NCBI GenBank assembly: GCA_035635575.1
Contig: DASQAV010000131.1
Location: 1 to 64,000, forward strand
Reading direction: 5' to 3'
Length of the DNA: 64,000 bases
DNA from: WS-7 sp035635575
GTDB lineage: Bacteria > Eisenbacteria > RBG-16-71-46 > SZUA-252
The notes under the pieces were generated by a model that was not told the DNA's origin, ran no database searches, and saw only the letters and a list, made by a program, of their open reading frames with translations. Every line of letters starts with the position of its first letter. Position 1 is the first letter of the stretch. Of this stretch, positions 25,258 to 33,935 are shown piece after piece. The translations under genes and the position numbers were made by a program.

Positions 25258-28184
25258 TCCTTCCAGCGAGCCAGGAAGAGATTCGTCTCGTGTGAAGCGG
25301 GGTCTGCGCGGTTGGAGGCCCAGACGAGCCATTTCCCGTCGGGACTCACGTGGGGAAAGCCGTCGAATCCCGGCGCGAAGGTGATCCTCTCAGGAGCGCC
25401 CCCACGCTTGTCGAGCATCCAGAGGTCGAACTCACGCTGATCGGCCGAGCCCACGTTGGAGCTCCAGAGAATCCGGTTCCCGTCCGCGTGGAAGGTAGGG
25501 CAGAAATTGGCGGCGCCGTTCTTCGTGAGCTGGCGGACGTGGGTGCCGTCCGCGTTCATGATGTAAAGCTCGAGCGAGTGCGGGTGGATGAGCCCCTTCT
25601 TCAAGAGCGTGCGATATTCCTCGAGCTCTTTCCCTTGCGGCCGGCTGGCGCGCCAAACGATCTCCGAGCAATCCGGGCTGAAGAAGGCGCCCCCGTCGTA
25701 CCCGGGTGTGTGGGTCATCCGCGTCACCTTCCCTGAATCCTCGCGGACATAGAGCTCGAGATCCCCGTCGCGCGTGGAGGTGAACACGAACTTCCCTCCG
25801 CCAGGGCACCAGGTGCCCTCCGCGTCGTATCCGGGGGACTGAACAAGCGGATGGAGCTCCGATCCGTCCGGCATGGCCTCGTAGATGTCGTAGGAGTCAT
25901 AGATGGCCCAGACGTATCCGTGCGAGCGGTCCGGGGGCGGAGGGCAGCTGTCCCCCGCCGCGTGGGTCGAGGAGAAGATGATCCGCTTTCCCTCCGGGTA
26001 CTCGAAGTAGCCGCACGTGGTCCGCCCCTTGCCGGTGGAAACCATGCGAGAGTCGCCGGTCTCCAGATCCACCACGTACTCCTGATCGCATTTCGCGCCG
26101 CGCTTCGTGGCCTGGAAGATGAGGTTCTTCCCGTCGGGGCTCCAGTAGGCCTCGGCGTTCTCCCCTCCGAACGTGAGCTGACGGATGTCGGTGAGGTGGC
26201 GCTCCTCGGGGACTGGATGATCGAAGGGAAGCCCCGCGCGGGTGACCAGCTCCTTGTCTTCGAGCGCATAGGACCCGCTGCCCGTGGTTGCTGGAGCGCC
26301 CCCGCCGTGTGCCTCCGCTGGCGCGCCCGCGCCCGGGGGAGTGCCGCCCGCGCCTCGCTGGCCCAGCGTCGCGCGCAAGGTGGTGCGCTCACCGTTTCGA
26401 ATCACCACCACATCGATCGTCTCGCCGGGCTTGTGATCTTGCAGTGCGTAGGTCATGTCGTAGAGGTTCTCGATCCGCGTCCCGGCCATGGACACGAGCC
26501 GGTCCTTGCCCCGGATTCCCGCCAGGTCCGCCGGTCCACCCGGGCGTACGTCCGCGAGGAGCACGCCCCCCTCGCTCGATTCCATCGCGCTGTAGTCGGG
26601 GATGGTGCCGAGATAGGAGCCGTAGCCTCGGCTGTCCCCGCCCATGGCGGGTCCGGACGAGGCGCGCACGTACTGGGGCCGCGAGCCCGCGCGAGCCAGC
26701 CCTTCGCCCAGCGAGACCGCGAAGGAGACCACCTTGGCGGCTCCCTCCGGGTTCACCGTCGCGGGCTTGTCCTCCGGGGTGTGGTATTGCTCGTGCGAGC
26801 CGGTGAAGAGGAAGAGCACGGGGACCCCAGCCGCGTAGAAGCTGGTCTGATCCGAGGGGCCGTATCCATCCCCTCTGCTCGTGACGTGGAGCGACGCGCT
26901 CTGGGCCGCGCGGTCGATGAGATCCTTCCACTCGGGTGCCGTGTCCGAGCCGAGCGCGATCAGCTGGTCCTCCCGCAAGCGCCCGACCATGTCGAGGTTG
27001 ATCATGGCCGCGACGCCCTGGATCGGAACCGGCGGGTGCTGCACGAACCAGGCGGACCCCGCCAGGCCGACCTCTTCGCCGGAGAAGAGCGCTATCAGAA
27101 TGCTTCGCCGGTCCGGAACCTCCGCGAGCGAGCGCCGCAGCTCCTCGCCGATGAGCATCGCGCCCACCGTGCCCGAGGCGTTGTCGTCGGCCCCGTTGTG
27201 GATCGCGTGCTCGTTCGGCCGCATGGAGTGCTCGCCGCCGTAGCCGAGGTGATCGTAGTGTGCCCCGATCACGACGTATTCGTTCTGGAGCGAGCCCCGG
27301 CCCGGAATGACCCCGGCCAGATTCTCCGCCTCCTCGAAGGTTGCCTTCAGGGCGACCGTTCCCTCGATCTGCGTGCCCGTGGAGGCGACGGAGCGCGGCT
27401 TCAGATCGCGGTCCACGTCCTTCTGGAACCGCTCGAGATCGATGCCGGCGGAGCGGAGCCACTCCTGCGCCACCGAGGTCTTCACCTGGATCACAGGAAT
27501 TCCCGCCGGGCTTTCGGGCCCATCGTTCTGGAGTAATGGGATCCGGTCTTTTCCCTCGTCCTGAATCGGTCCGGTCACGAAGACGACCGCCCTGGCGCCG
27601 CGCTCGCGCGCCTGGAGCACCTTGTACCGGAGCGCGGACCAGCGGCTGGGCTTCTTTCCGTCGAATTTCGAAGCGCTGTCCCTCTCCTGGGGCTCGTAGC
27701 GGAGCATGAGCGCGATCTTGCCCTTGAGATCGATTCCCTGGAGCTCACGGTATTGGAGCGGCGGCGCGTCGATTCCATAGCCCAGGAAGGCAACCTCTCC
27801 TGAGAAGGAGCCGGAGCTGGAGAAGCCGAGCGGCACCCACGAGGAATCGGGGACCTGCCCGTCGTGATTGCGGACCACGTCGAGGTGGTTTCCGGAGACG
27901 GGCGTGACGCCGGTCTTGATGTCGAAGGGCTGGCGGTAGCTCTTTCCGAACGCGGGCTTCATCCCCAGGGCCATGAGGCGGCGCTCGATCCAGTCGGCCG
28001 CGCGGTGGATTCCCTGGGTGCCGAGCCCGCGTCCCTCCATGCTGTCGTCGGCGAGGGCATAGACGCCCGACCGGAATTCCTCGGCCAGGCGCGACTGGCC
28101 CGATGGAGCGGCCCCTGCTGCCGCGGGGAGGCGGGAGGCGAGAAGGCAGAAACTGAGCGCGAAGATGCGAAAACGGGGGGTCAC
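25254..28184 (-). CDS. secreted M28 aminopeptidase-PDZ-TolB-like propeller fusion
   Basis: A 976-aa exported protein (signal about 1-27, cleavage near AAAG-AAPSG). Residues about 120-270 resemble a protease-associated (PA) insert. The M28 zinc peptidase has AHYDH, GADDNASG, SGEEVGLAG, INLDMVG and HTPED, supplying all five expected ligands. A PDZ domain follows (GGVLLADVRPGGPADLAGIRGKDRL, shortened). The C-terminal 330 residues form a WD40/TolB-like propeller (AYWSPDGKNLIFQ, IIFSSTH, GTWCPGGGKFVFTSTRDG, HVSPDGKWLVWASN). The start is GTG. M28 fused to such a propeller is not a domain order I know as standard; it may bind peptidoglycan or protein through the propeller. Confidence 0.88.
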   Translation of the reverse strand: MTPRFRIFALSFCLLASRLPAAAGAAPSGQSRLAEEFRSGVYALADDSMEGRGLGTQGIHRAADWIERRLMALGMKPAFGKSYRQPFDIKTGVTPVSGNHLDVVRNHDGQVPDSSWVPLGFSSSGSFSGEVAFLGYGIDAPPLQYRELQGIDLKGKIALMLRYEPQERDSASKFDGKKPSRWSALRYKVLQARERGARAVVFVTGPIQDEGKDRIPLLQNDGPESPAGIPVIQVKTSVAQEWLRSAGIDLERFQKDVDRDLKPRSVASTGTQIEGTVALKATFEEAENLAGVIPGRGSLQNEYVVIGAHYDHLGYGGEHSMRPNEHAIHNGADDNASGTVGAMLIGEELRRSLAEVPDRRSILIALFSGEEVGLAGSAWFVQHPPVPIQGVAAMINLDMVGRLREDQLIALGSDTAPEWKDLIDRAAQSASLHVTSRGDGYGPSDQTSFYAAGVPVLFLFTGSHEQYHTPEDKPATVNPEGAAKVVSFAVSLGEGLARAGSRPQYVRASSGPAMGGDSRGYGSYLGTIPDYSAMESSEGGVLLADVRPGGPADLAGIRGKDRLVSMAGTRIENLYDMTYALQDHKPGETIDVVVIRNGERTTLRATLGQRGAGGTPPGAGAPAEAHGGGAPATTGSGSYALEDKELVTRAGLPFDHPVPEERHLTDIRQLTFGGENAEAYWSPDGKNLIFQATKRGAKCDQEYVVDLETGDSRMVSTGKGRTTCGYFEYPEGKRIIFSSTHAAGDSCPPPPDRSHGYVWAIYDSYDIYEAMPDGSELHPLVQSPGYDAEGTWCPGGGKFVFTSTRDGDLELYVREDSGKVTRMTHTPGYDGGAFFSPDCSEIVWRASRPQGKELEEYRTLLKKGLIHPHSLELYIMNADGTHVRQLTKNGAANFCPTFHADGNRILWSSNVGSADQREFDLWMLDKRGGAPERITFAPGFDGFPHVSPDGKWLVWASNRADPASHETNLFLARWKD

Positions 28185-28341
28185 CCCGGCATCCTAGCAC
28201 CTCCCACTCGCATATGGAAAATCTCGGCCCGGATCGCTAGACTGCCGCGCGCGGGTGAAGGGCCACGGAAGCGGCACTCCATTCCAACCACGGAGACAAA
28301 AGAGGAGATCCAGGCCGTCTTCATCAAGTATCGATGAGCGG

Positions 28342-28369
28342 TTGAGCCGGCCCGCCGTCTCTGGTATGC
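28342..28369 (+). promoter_or_regulatory. putative promoter of the pyr operon
   Basis: TTGAGC (28342-28347) and TATGCT (28364-28369) with a 16-nt spacer. The predicted transcript begins near 28375, at the foot of the first leader hairpin. Confidence 0.6.
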
Positions 28370-28374
28370 TCCCA

Positions 28375-28397
28375 GAGCAGCGGGCAGACCGCTGCTC
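28375..28397 (+). promoter_or_regulatory. 5' hairpin of the pyr leader
   Basis: GAGCAGCGG (28375-28383) pairs perfectly with CCGCTGCTC (28389-28397) around a GCAGA loop. It would sit at the extreme 5' end of the mRNA and may protect it or insulate the PyrR-binding fold. Confidence 0.6.
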
Positions 28398-28400
28398 GAT

Positions 28401-28436
28401 ACCCTTCAAACTAGTTCCGAGAGACTAGAAAGGGGT
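28401..28436 (+). promoter_or_regulatory. PyrR-binding loop (anti-antisequestrator)
   Basis: The upper stem CTAGTT/GACTAG (28411-28416 with 28423-28428) closes the hexaloop CCGAGA (28417-28422), which matches the Bacillus PyrR consensus AGTCCNGAGAGGCTNGNAAGG with a compensatory change (T for C, A for G) in the stem. The lower stem ACCCTT (28401-28406) pairs with AGGGGT (28431-28436), with a purine bulge between. PyrR bound to UMP is expected to stabilise this fold. Confidence 0.85.
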
Positions 28437-28448
28437 GCTGAACCCACG

Positions 28449-28472
28449 ACCCCTTCCTGTCCCTAGGAGGGG
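28449..28472 (+). promoter_or_regulatory. Shine-Dalgarno-sequestering hairpin of the pyr leader
   Basis: CCCCTTCCT (28450-28458) can pair with AGGAGGGG (28465-28472), one T bulged, hiding the pyrR ribosome-binding site. AAGGGGT at 28430-28436 can instead pair with ACCCCTT at 28449-28455 (7 bp), freeing it. TTTT after the stem means a transcription-terminator reading is also possible. Confidence 0.75.
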
Positions 28473-28478
28473 TTTTCC

Positions 28479-29054
28479 GTGCCGACCGAAAAAGCCGTGA
28501 GTCACGAGCGCGTACGCGAAAAGGCCGAGATCGTGGACGGCGAAGGGCTTCGCCGCGCGATCACGCGCATCGCCCACGAGATCATCGAGCGGAACGACGG
28601 AGCCAAGGACCTGGTCCTGGTCGGGATCCGCACCCGCGGTGTTCCCCTGGCGGAGCGTCTGGCCAAGAAGATCCGCGAGTTCGAGGGCATCGAGCTTCCC
28701 GTGGGGAAGCTGGACATCACCCTCTACCGCGACGACCTCCAGAAGATCGCCCACCAGCCGGTCGTGAGCGGAACCGACGTCCCCGTCCCGATCGACGACA
28801 AGATCGTGGTCCTGGTGGACGACGTGCTCTACACCGGCCGCACGGTGCGCGCGGCGCTGGACGAGCTGATCGATCTCGGGCGTCCCAAGGCCATCCAGCT
28901 CGCGGTGGTGGTGGACCGCGGACACCGCGAGATTCCCATCCGCGCCGATTTCGTGGGCAAGAACGTCCCCACGTCCAAGCGCGAGGTGATCATGGTCCAC
29001 GTGAGCGAGGTGGACGAGGTGGACGGCGTCTCCATCGGGGAGATCCTCCCGTGA
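28479..29054 (+). CDS. pyrR: PyrR, bifunctional pyr regulator/uracil phosphoribosyltransferase
   Basis: RNA-binding attenuator protein that senses UMP and has uracil phosphoribosyltransferase activity. The 191-aa protein has GIRTRGVPLAERLAKKI, LDITLYRDDL, the PRPP loop VVLVDDVLYTGRTVRAALDEL, and LVDRGHREIPIRADFVGKNVPTS (abbreviated), the PyrR signatures. GTG start at 28479, 6 nt after the sequestrable AGGAGGGG. As first gene of its own operon it likely regulates itself through the leader described above. Stop overlaps pyrB start (GTGA). Confidence 0.96.
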   Translation: MPTEKAVSHERVREKAEIVDGEGLRRAITRIAHEIIERNDGAKDLVLVGIRTRGVPLAERLAKKIREFEGIELPVGKLDITLYRDDLQKIAHQPVVSGTDVPVPIDDKIVVLVDDVLYTGRTVRAALDELIDLGRPKAIQLAVVVDRGHREIPIRADFVGKNVPTSKREVIMVHVSEVDEVDGVSIGEILP

Positions 29055-30055
29055 TCGGAGCCCGCAAGGACCTCCTGGGGCTCGAGGACCTCTCCGCCGA
29101 GGAGATCGTCTCCATCCTGGACACGGCCCGCACCTTCCGCGAGGTGCTGGACCGGCCCATACCCAAAGTGCCCTCCCTTCGCGGCCTGACCGCCGCGAAC
29201 CTCTTCTTCGAAGCCAGCACGCGCACCCGGCTCTCCTTCGAGCTGGCGGAGAAACGCCTGAGCGCCGACACCGTGAACTTCCAGACCTCGGGCTCCAGCG
29301 TTTCGAAGGGGGAATCGCTCAAGGACACCGCCCGGAACATCGAGGCGATGGGCATCCATCTGGTCGTGATCCGCCACCAATCCTCGGGCGCGCCGCACTA
29401 CCTGGCGGGGAATCTGGATGCCGGCGTGATCAACGCGGGGGACGGGACGCACGAGCATCCCACGCAGGGGCTTCTCGACATCTTCACGATCCGGGAGCGG
29501 CGCGGGAAGGTGGCGGGGCTTCGGGTCGCCATCATCGGCGACATCGCGCACAGCCGCGTGGCGCGCTCCAACATCTGGGGGCTCACCAAGCTCGGCGCCA
29601 GCGTCACGATCGCCGGCCCCGCGACGATGATGCCCATGGAGGTGGAGCGCTTCGGCGTGAAGGTGGCGAGGAGCGTGGATGAGGCGATCGAGGGCGCGGA
29701 CGTGGTGAACATCCTGAGAATCCAGCTCGAGCGCCAGCGCAGCACCCTCTATTCCTCCCTCCGCGAGTACGCGCGCGTCTACGGCATCACGAGCACGCGC
29801 CTCAAGCGGGCGAAGCCGGATGTCACGGTCATGCATCCCGGCCCGATGAACCGCGGGGTGGAGATCGCGCAGGACGTGGCGGACGGAGAGCACTCGGTCA
29901 TCTTGCAACAGGTGACGAACGGAGTTGCGGTGAGGATGGCGGTTCTCTACCTGCTCGCGGGGCACAAGGCGCCCGATGAGTCGGCGACCGAGCACCCCCC
30001 GGTGAAGGAGACGAAGAAGGCCCATGGCGAGCCCTCTCTGCATCCGCGGCGGTAG
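29051..30055 (+). CDS. pyrB: aspartate carbamoyltransferase catalytic chain
   Basis: Joins carbamoyl phosphate and aspartate to N-carbamoyl-aspartate. The 334-aa protein has the carbamoyl-phosphate motif FFEASTRTRLSFELAEKRL, GDGTHEHPTQGLLDIFTI, and HPGPMNRGVEI. A C-terminal extension of about 25 residues (ending ETKKAHGEPSLHPRR) overlaps the pyrC coding region by 32 nt and seems unrelated to the fold. No pyrI regulatory chain is present in the window, so it is the class with catalytic trimers alone or bound to PyrC. Confidence 0.96.
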   Translation: MIGARKDLLGLEDLSAEEIVSILDTARTFREVLDRPIPKVPSLRGLTAANLFFEASTRTRLSFELAEKRLSADTVNFQTSGSSVSKGESLKDTARNIEAMGIHLVVIRHQSSGAPHYLAGNLDAGVINAGDGTHEHPTQGLLDIFTIRERRGKVAGLRVAIIGDIAHSRVARSNIWGLTKLGASVTIAGPATMMPMEVERFGVKVARSVDEAIEGADVVNILRIQLERQRSTLYSSLREYARVYGITSTRLKRAKPDVTVMHPGPMNRGVEIAQDVADGEHSVILQQVTNGVAVRMAVLYLLAGHKAPDESATEHPPVKETKKAHGEPSLHPRR

Positions 30056-31343
30056 GGTCCTCGATCCCGCGCGCGGCATCGACCGCGTCCAGGATCTCTG
30101 GATCGTGGACGGGAAGATCGCCGGCCTGGGGGAGGACGCCCCCGCGGACGTGCGGTCCGACCGCGCCGCCGAGGTGCTGTCGGTGAAGGGTGCCGTGATC
30201 TGCCCCGGGCTCGTGGACATCCACGTGCACCTGCGCGAGCCGGGACAGGAGGAGAAGGAGACGATCGAATCGGGAACCCTGGCCGCGGCGCGCGGCGGGT
30301 TCACCACGGTCGCCTGCATGCCGAACACCACCCCGCCGCTCGATGACCGGCCGAGGATCGAGTACGTGATCCGGCGCGCGCGCGAGAGCGGGCACGCGCG
30401 CGTCCATCCGATCGCGGCGGTGACCCGCGGACAGATGGGCGAATCGCTGACCGAGATCGAGGAGCTGGTCGAGGCGGGAGCGGTCGCGATCTCCGACGAC
30501 GGAAAGCCGGTGCGGAACGCGGAGATCATGCGCCGCGCGCTCGAGCTGACCCGCCCCCTGGGGATTCCGGTCATCCAGCACGCCGAGGATCCCGATCTCA
30601 AGGGGGACGGCGTCATGCACGAGGGTTGGACGTCCACGCGGCTCGGGATGAAGGGAATCCCGGACGCGGCGGAATCGGTGATCGTCGCGCGTGACGCGCT
30701 GCTCGCCGAGCTGACGGGCGGGCACGTGCACGTGGCGCACGTGAGCGCGGGGCGCTCCACGGAGATCATCCGGCGCGCCAAGGCCCGCGGCATCCGCATG
30801 ACCGCGGAGACAGCGCCTCATTACCTGCTCCTCACGGATGAGGCGGTCGAGGGCTTCGATCCCCGCACCAAGATGAACCCGCCGCTCCGGAGCGCCAAGG
30901 ATCGCGAGGCGCTGCTCGAGGCGGTGGTGGACGGCACCCTCGATTGCCTCGCCACCGACCACGCTCCCCATACCGACTTCGAGAAGGACTCCGATTTCGA
31001 CTCCGCCCCCTTCGGGATCGTGGGGCTGGAGACGGCTCTGGGGATCTACCTCAAGGCGCTCGTCGAGCCGAAACTCCTGTCCTTGCCGGAACTGATCATG
31101 CGGATGACGGTGAATCCGCTCCGCGTGCTCGGGCTTCCCGGCGGGACGCTGGAGGCGGGCGCGCCCGCGGACGTGACGGTGTTCGACCCCTCACGGCGAT
31201 GGACGGTCCGGGCCGAGGAATTCGCGTCGAAGGGCCGGAATACTCCGTTTCAGGGGTGGGAGCTTCCGGGACAGGTGCTGGTGACGATGATGGGGGGCCG
31301 GGTCACCTATCGCGCCGAGACCCTGCTGGCTGGCGCCCGATAG
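30024..31343 (+). CDS. pyrC: dihydroorotase, type I
   Basis: Zinc amidohydrolase that closes carbamoyl-aspartate to dihydroorotate. The 439-aa protein has the metal pair DIHVHLREPG, MPNTTPPLDDR, a QHAEDPDL segment, HVAHVSAG and the catalytic Asp in ATDHAPHTDFEKDSDFDSAPFGIVGLE. It shows the long (class I, multi-domain) form, with the C-terminal small beta domain. ATG 30024 follows GAAGAAGG and lies inside pyrB. In Aquifex-like organisms such PyrC forms a complex with PyrB; that is inferred here. Confidence 0.95.
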   Translation: MASPLCIRGGRVLDPARGIDRVQDLWIVDGKIAGLGEDAPADVRSDRAAEVLSVKGAVICPGLVDIHVHLREPGQEEKETIESGTLAAARGGFTTVACMPNTTPPLDDRPRIEYVIRRARESGHARVHPIAAVTRGQMGESLTEIEELVEAGAVAISDDGKPVRNAEIMRRALELTRPLGIPVIQHAEDPDLKGDGVMHEGWTSTRLGMKGIPDAAESVIVARDALLAELTGGHVHVAHVSAGRSTEIIRRAKARGIRMTAETAPHYLLLTDEAVEGFDPRTKMNPPLRSAKDREALLEAVVDGTLDCLATDHAPHTDFEKDSDFDSAPFGIVGLETALGIYLKALVEPKLLSLPELIMRMTVNPLRVLGLPGGTLEAGAPADVTVFDPSRRWTVRAEEFASKGRNTPFQGWELPGQVLVTMMGGRVTYRAETLLAGAR

Positions 31344-31368
31344 CGGGCTCCGGGGTTCTAGTGGTACC

Positions 31369-33126
31369 ATGGCGCCGTTCATGCGAACCCCGCACCCCAG
31401 ATCGCCGGGACCCCAGATTCTCGTCGCACTCCTCCTCGTCACCTTCACCGGTTGCGCGTACTACAACACGTTTTATCTCGCCAAGCGGTACATGCGCGAA
31501 GGCCAGAAGGCCCAGGACCGCTTCCTCCTGGACACGCCCGCCCCGGAGGCCGTGGGGAAGTACGACGGCGTCATCCGGCAGTGCGCCAAGATCCTGGTCG
31601 ACTATCCCAAGAGCAAGTGGGTGGACGACGCGGTCTATTACATGGGCGCGGCGCTCTATGGAAAGGGCGATTATCCGGCGGCGATCAAGAAATTCGGCGA
31701 GCTTCGGGCCAGCTTCCCCAAGAGCCCTTACGTGCCCGACTCCAAGCTGATGGAGGCGCTCTCGCTCTACCGGCGGAAGGAATACGTCGAGGCGGAAACG
31801 ATGTTCCGCCAGGTCGAGACCCAGCATCCCAACCTCAAGCGCAAGTGGGAGCTCTACTACTACGGAGCCGAAGACGAGGTGGGACTCAGGAATTATCCCG
31901 CCGCCCTCGCCTGGTACAAGCGCGCCGCGGAGACCGCCCAGAGCAAGCGGCAGCGCGCGAGAGCTCTGAGGCGCATGGGGGACGCGCACATGGCGAGCAA
32001 GGACTACCAGAGCGCGCAGGCGGACTACGCACAGGCGCTCAAGAACGAGGATCTCGGAGCCCGCCGGCTGGACCTGGCGCTCCAGCGAGGCGATGCGCTG
32101 GAACAGCTCAAGCATTACGACGAGGCGCTCTCCTGGTACGACAGCTGGAGGCCCTTCGCGGTGAACGAGAAGCGCGAGGGTGAGATTCTCATCCGGCGCT
32201 ACGCGCTCCAGACGGTGATGGGGCGCACTCATGAGGCGATCGAGGGATACCAGGCGCTGGTGACGCAGTACCCGCGCAGCGCCATCGCCTACGAGTCGCA
32301 ATTCCGGCTGGGATATCTCTATGAGTCGCAGCTGGGGGATTTCGACGCGGCCGGCCGCGAGTACGAGAAGCTGAAGGCGGAGCCCGCTCCCTCCGAATTT
32401 CAGGTGCAGGCCTCGCGGCGCGCCGCGAACCTCGCGACGATCAAGCAGTACCGATCCACGCTCCTCTCGGACACGACGCAGGCGCGCGCGCGGGCGGCGT
32501 TCCTGCTCGCGGAGATCTACTATTTCCAGATCGAGCGGGTGGACTCGGCCATGCTCCAGTACGAGGCCGTGGAGCGCGGATTTGGCTCAAGCCCGTACGC
32601 GGCCAAGGCCGCCTTCGCCAGGCTCTGGATCCAGACCCACGACAAGGGAGACACGCTGGCCGCCGCCGCCCTCACCGACACGATCGCGAGCCGCTACCGC
32701 AGGACGCGGTACGCCGAGTCCGCGCTCTATCTCTGGCGCCAGTGGAGCGGGCGGAGCGACGCGAGGACGGCGCTCCTGGATTCCCTGGTCGCGAATCCGG
32801 ATACGACCGTGATCCGCGAGCGCCTGGAGCAGCCCGAGCCTCAGGTGAATATTTCCCCGGCGGACAGCACACGGCCGGTGATCTTCGAGACCCCGGGGCA
32901 GATCGCGGAGCGGGCGCGCCAGGATTCGCTCGCCGCGTACACCCGCGCGCTCTACCGCGCGAGGCGCCAGGGGCTGCCGCTGCCGCCTCCGCTCCCTCGG
33001 GTCACGCACCCCGCCGACGCGGACACGTCCCAAACCAGGAGCCCCGCGGCTCCGAAGCCGCCCGAACCGACAACCGGAGCGCCGCCCGACACGACCACCG
33101 GACCCACCATCGGACCCTCGCGATGA
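31369..33126 (+). CDS. TPR lipoprotein in the pyr operon
   Basis: A 585-aa outer-membrane-type lipoprotein (signal with lipobox VTFTGC, followed by AYYNTFYLAKRYMREGQKAQD). It carries about eight TPR/YbgF-like repeats (KILVDYPKSKWVDDAVYYMGAALYGKGDYPAAIKKF, shortened) and a proline/threonine-rich tail. It resembles BamD/YbgF cell-envelope scaffolds but is much longer than BamD (about 245 aa). Position between pyrC and pyrK, with its stop overlapping the pyrK ATG, is unusual. The envelope function and why it lies here are unknown. Confidence 0.82.
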   Translation: MAPFMRTPHPRSPGPQILVALLLVTFTGCAYYNTFYLAKRYMREGQKAQDRFLLDTPAPEAVGKYDGVIRQCAKILVDYPKSKWVDDAVYYMGAALYGKGDYPAAIKKFGELRASFPKSPYVPDSKLMEALSLYRRKEYVEAETMFRQVETQHPNLKRKWELYYYGAEDEVGLRNYPAALAWYKRAAETAQSKRQRARALRRMGDAHMASKDYQSAQADYAQALKNEDLGARRLDLALQRGDALEQLKHYDEALSWYDSWRPFAVNEKREGEILIRRYALQTVMGRTHEAIEGYQALVTQYPRSAIAYESQFRLGYLYESQLGDFDAAGREYEKLKAEPAPSEFQVQASRRAANLATIKQYRSTLLSDTTQARARAAFLLAEIYYFQIERVDSAMLQYEAVERGFGSSPYAAKAAFARLWIQTHDKGDTLAAAALTDTIASRYRRTRYAESALYLWRQWSGRSDARTALLDSLVANPDTTVIRERLEQPEPQVNISPADSTRPVIFETPGQIAERARQDSLAAYTRALYRARRQGLPLPPPLPRVTHPADADTSQTRSPAAPKPPEPTTGAPPDTTTGPTIGPSR

Positions 33127-33935
33127 ATCTCGTCGGGTGTTCGGTGGTCGAGAACCGCGAGATCACGCCCGGTAATTTCCTCCTCACGCTCAAGGTTCCC
33201 CGCGGATTCGCGCGGCCCGAGCCCGGACAGTTCGTGCATCTGCGCGTCTCTCCGGAATCGGAGCCCCTGCTCCGGCGGCCCTACAGCCTGGAAGGCTTCG
33301 TCGAGCGCGGGAAGATCCGCGCCGTGCGCATCTACTACTCCGTGGTGGGCCGAGGCTCCCGGGTGCTCGCGTCGCAGCCCAAGGGTCAGGAGCTGGATCT
33401 CATCGGCCCCCTGGGCCTGGGCTTCACGCCGCGGCCGCGCCGCGCGCCCATCCTCGTCGCCGGCGGGCGCGGCGTGGCCCCCTTGCTCTTCTTTGCCCGG
33501 AGGCTCCGCGAGAAGAAGCGCCCCTTTCTCTTCCTCTTCGGCGCGCGCTCCGCACGCGAGCTCTACGGAGTCCGCGAGATCCGAGGCGGAAGGATCCACC
33601 TCGCCACCGACGACGGGTCGGTCGGCTATCACGGAAGCGTGCTCGATCTCCTGAAGCAACAGTGGGAGGCAGGGGAGCACACGCGGCTCACGGCGGAGAT
33701 CTTCACGTGCGGCCCGCACGGACTCCTCCACGAGGTCGCGGCGTTCGCCGGGGAGCTCGGGATCCGCTGCGAGGCCTCGCTGGAAGGGCCGATGGCCTGC
33801 GCCGTCGGGGCCTGCCGCGGATGTCCCGTGCCGCTCCTCTCGGGCGCCGACGGAGACGGCGGGCGCTATCCCGCGATGTGCATCGAGGGGCCGGTCATGG
33901 ACGCCACGATCGTGGACTGGGAGCGGCTGCCGTGA
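33123..33935 (+). CDS. pyrK: dihydroorotate dehydrogenase electron-transfer subunit
   Basis: Passes electrons from PyrD to NAD through FAD and a 2Fe-2S cluster. The 270-aa protein has PGQFVHLRVSPES, the FAD motif RRPYSLEGF, GGRGVAPLLFFARRL for the pyridine-nucleotide domain and a C-terminal cluster CEASLEGPMACAVGACRGC...YPAMCIEGP with four Cys in the PyrK spacing. ATG 33123 overlaps the TPR gene's stop, and its stop overlaps pyrD, so it is translationally coupled on both sides. Confidence 0.95.
   Translation: MNLVGCSVVENREITPGNFLLTLKVPRGFARPEPGQFVHLRVSPESEPLLRRPYSLEGFVERGKIRAVRIYYSVVGRGSRVLASQPKGQELDLIGPLGLGFTPRPRRAPILVAGGRGVAPLLFFARRLREKKRPFLFLFGARSARELYGVREIRGGRIHLATDDGSVGYHGSVLDLLKQQWEAGEHTRLTAEIFTCGPHGLLHEVAAFAGELGIRCEASLEGPMACAVGACRGCPVPLLSGADGDGGRYPAMCIEGPVMDATIVDWERLP

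Noticed and set aside
28185..28340. Gap between the peptidase and the pyr promoter searched for a small gene or a second regulator
   Set aside because: No convincing frame or paired structure; it is mostly short unmatched sequence.
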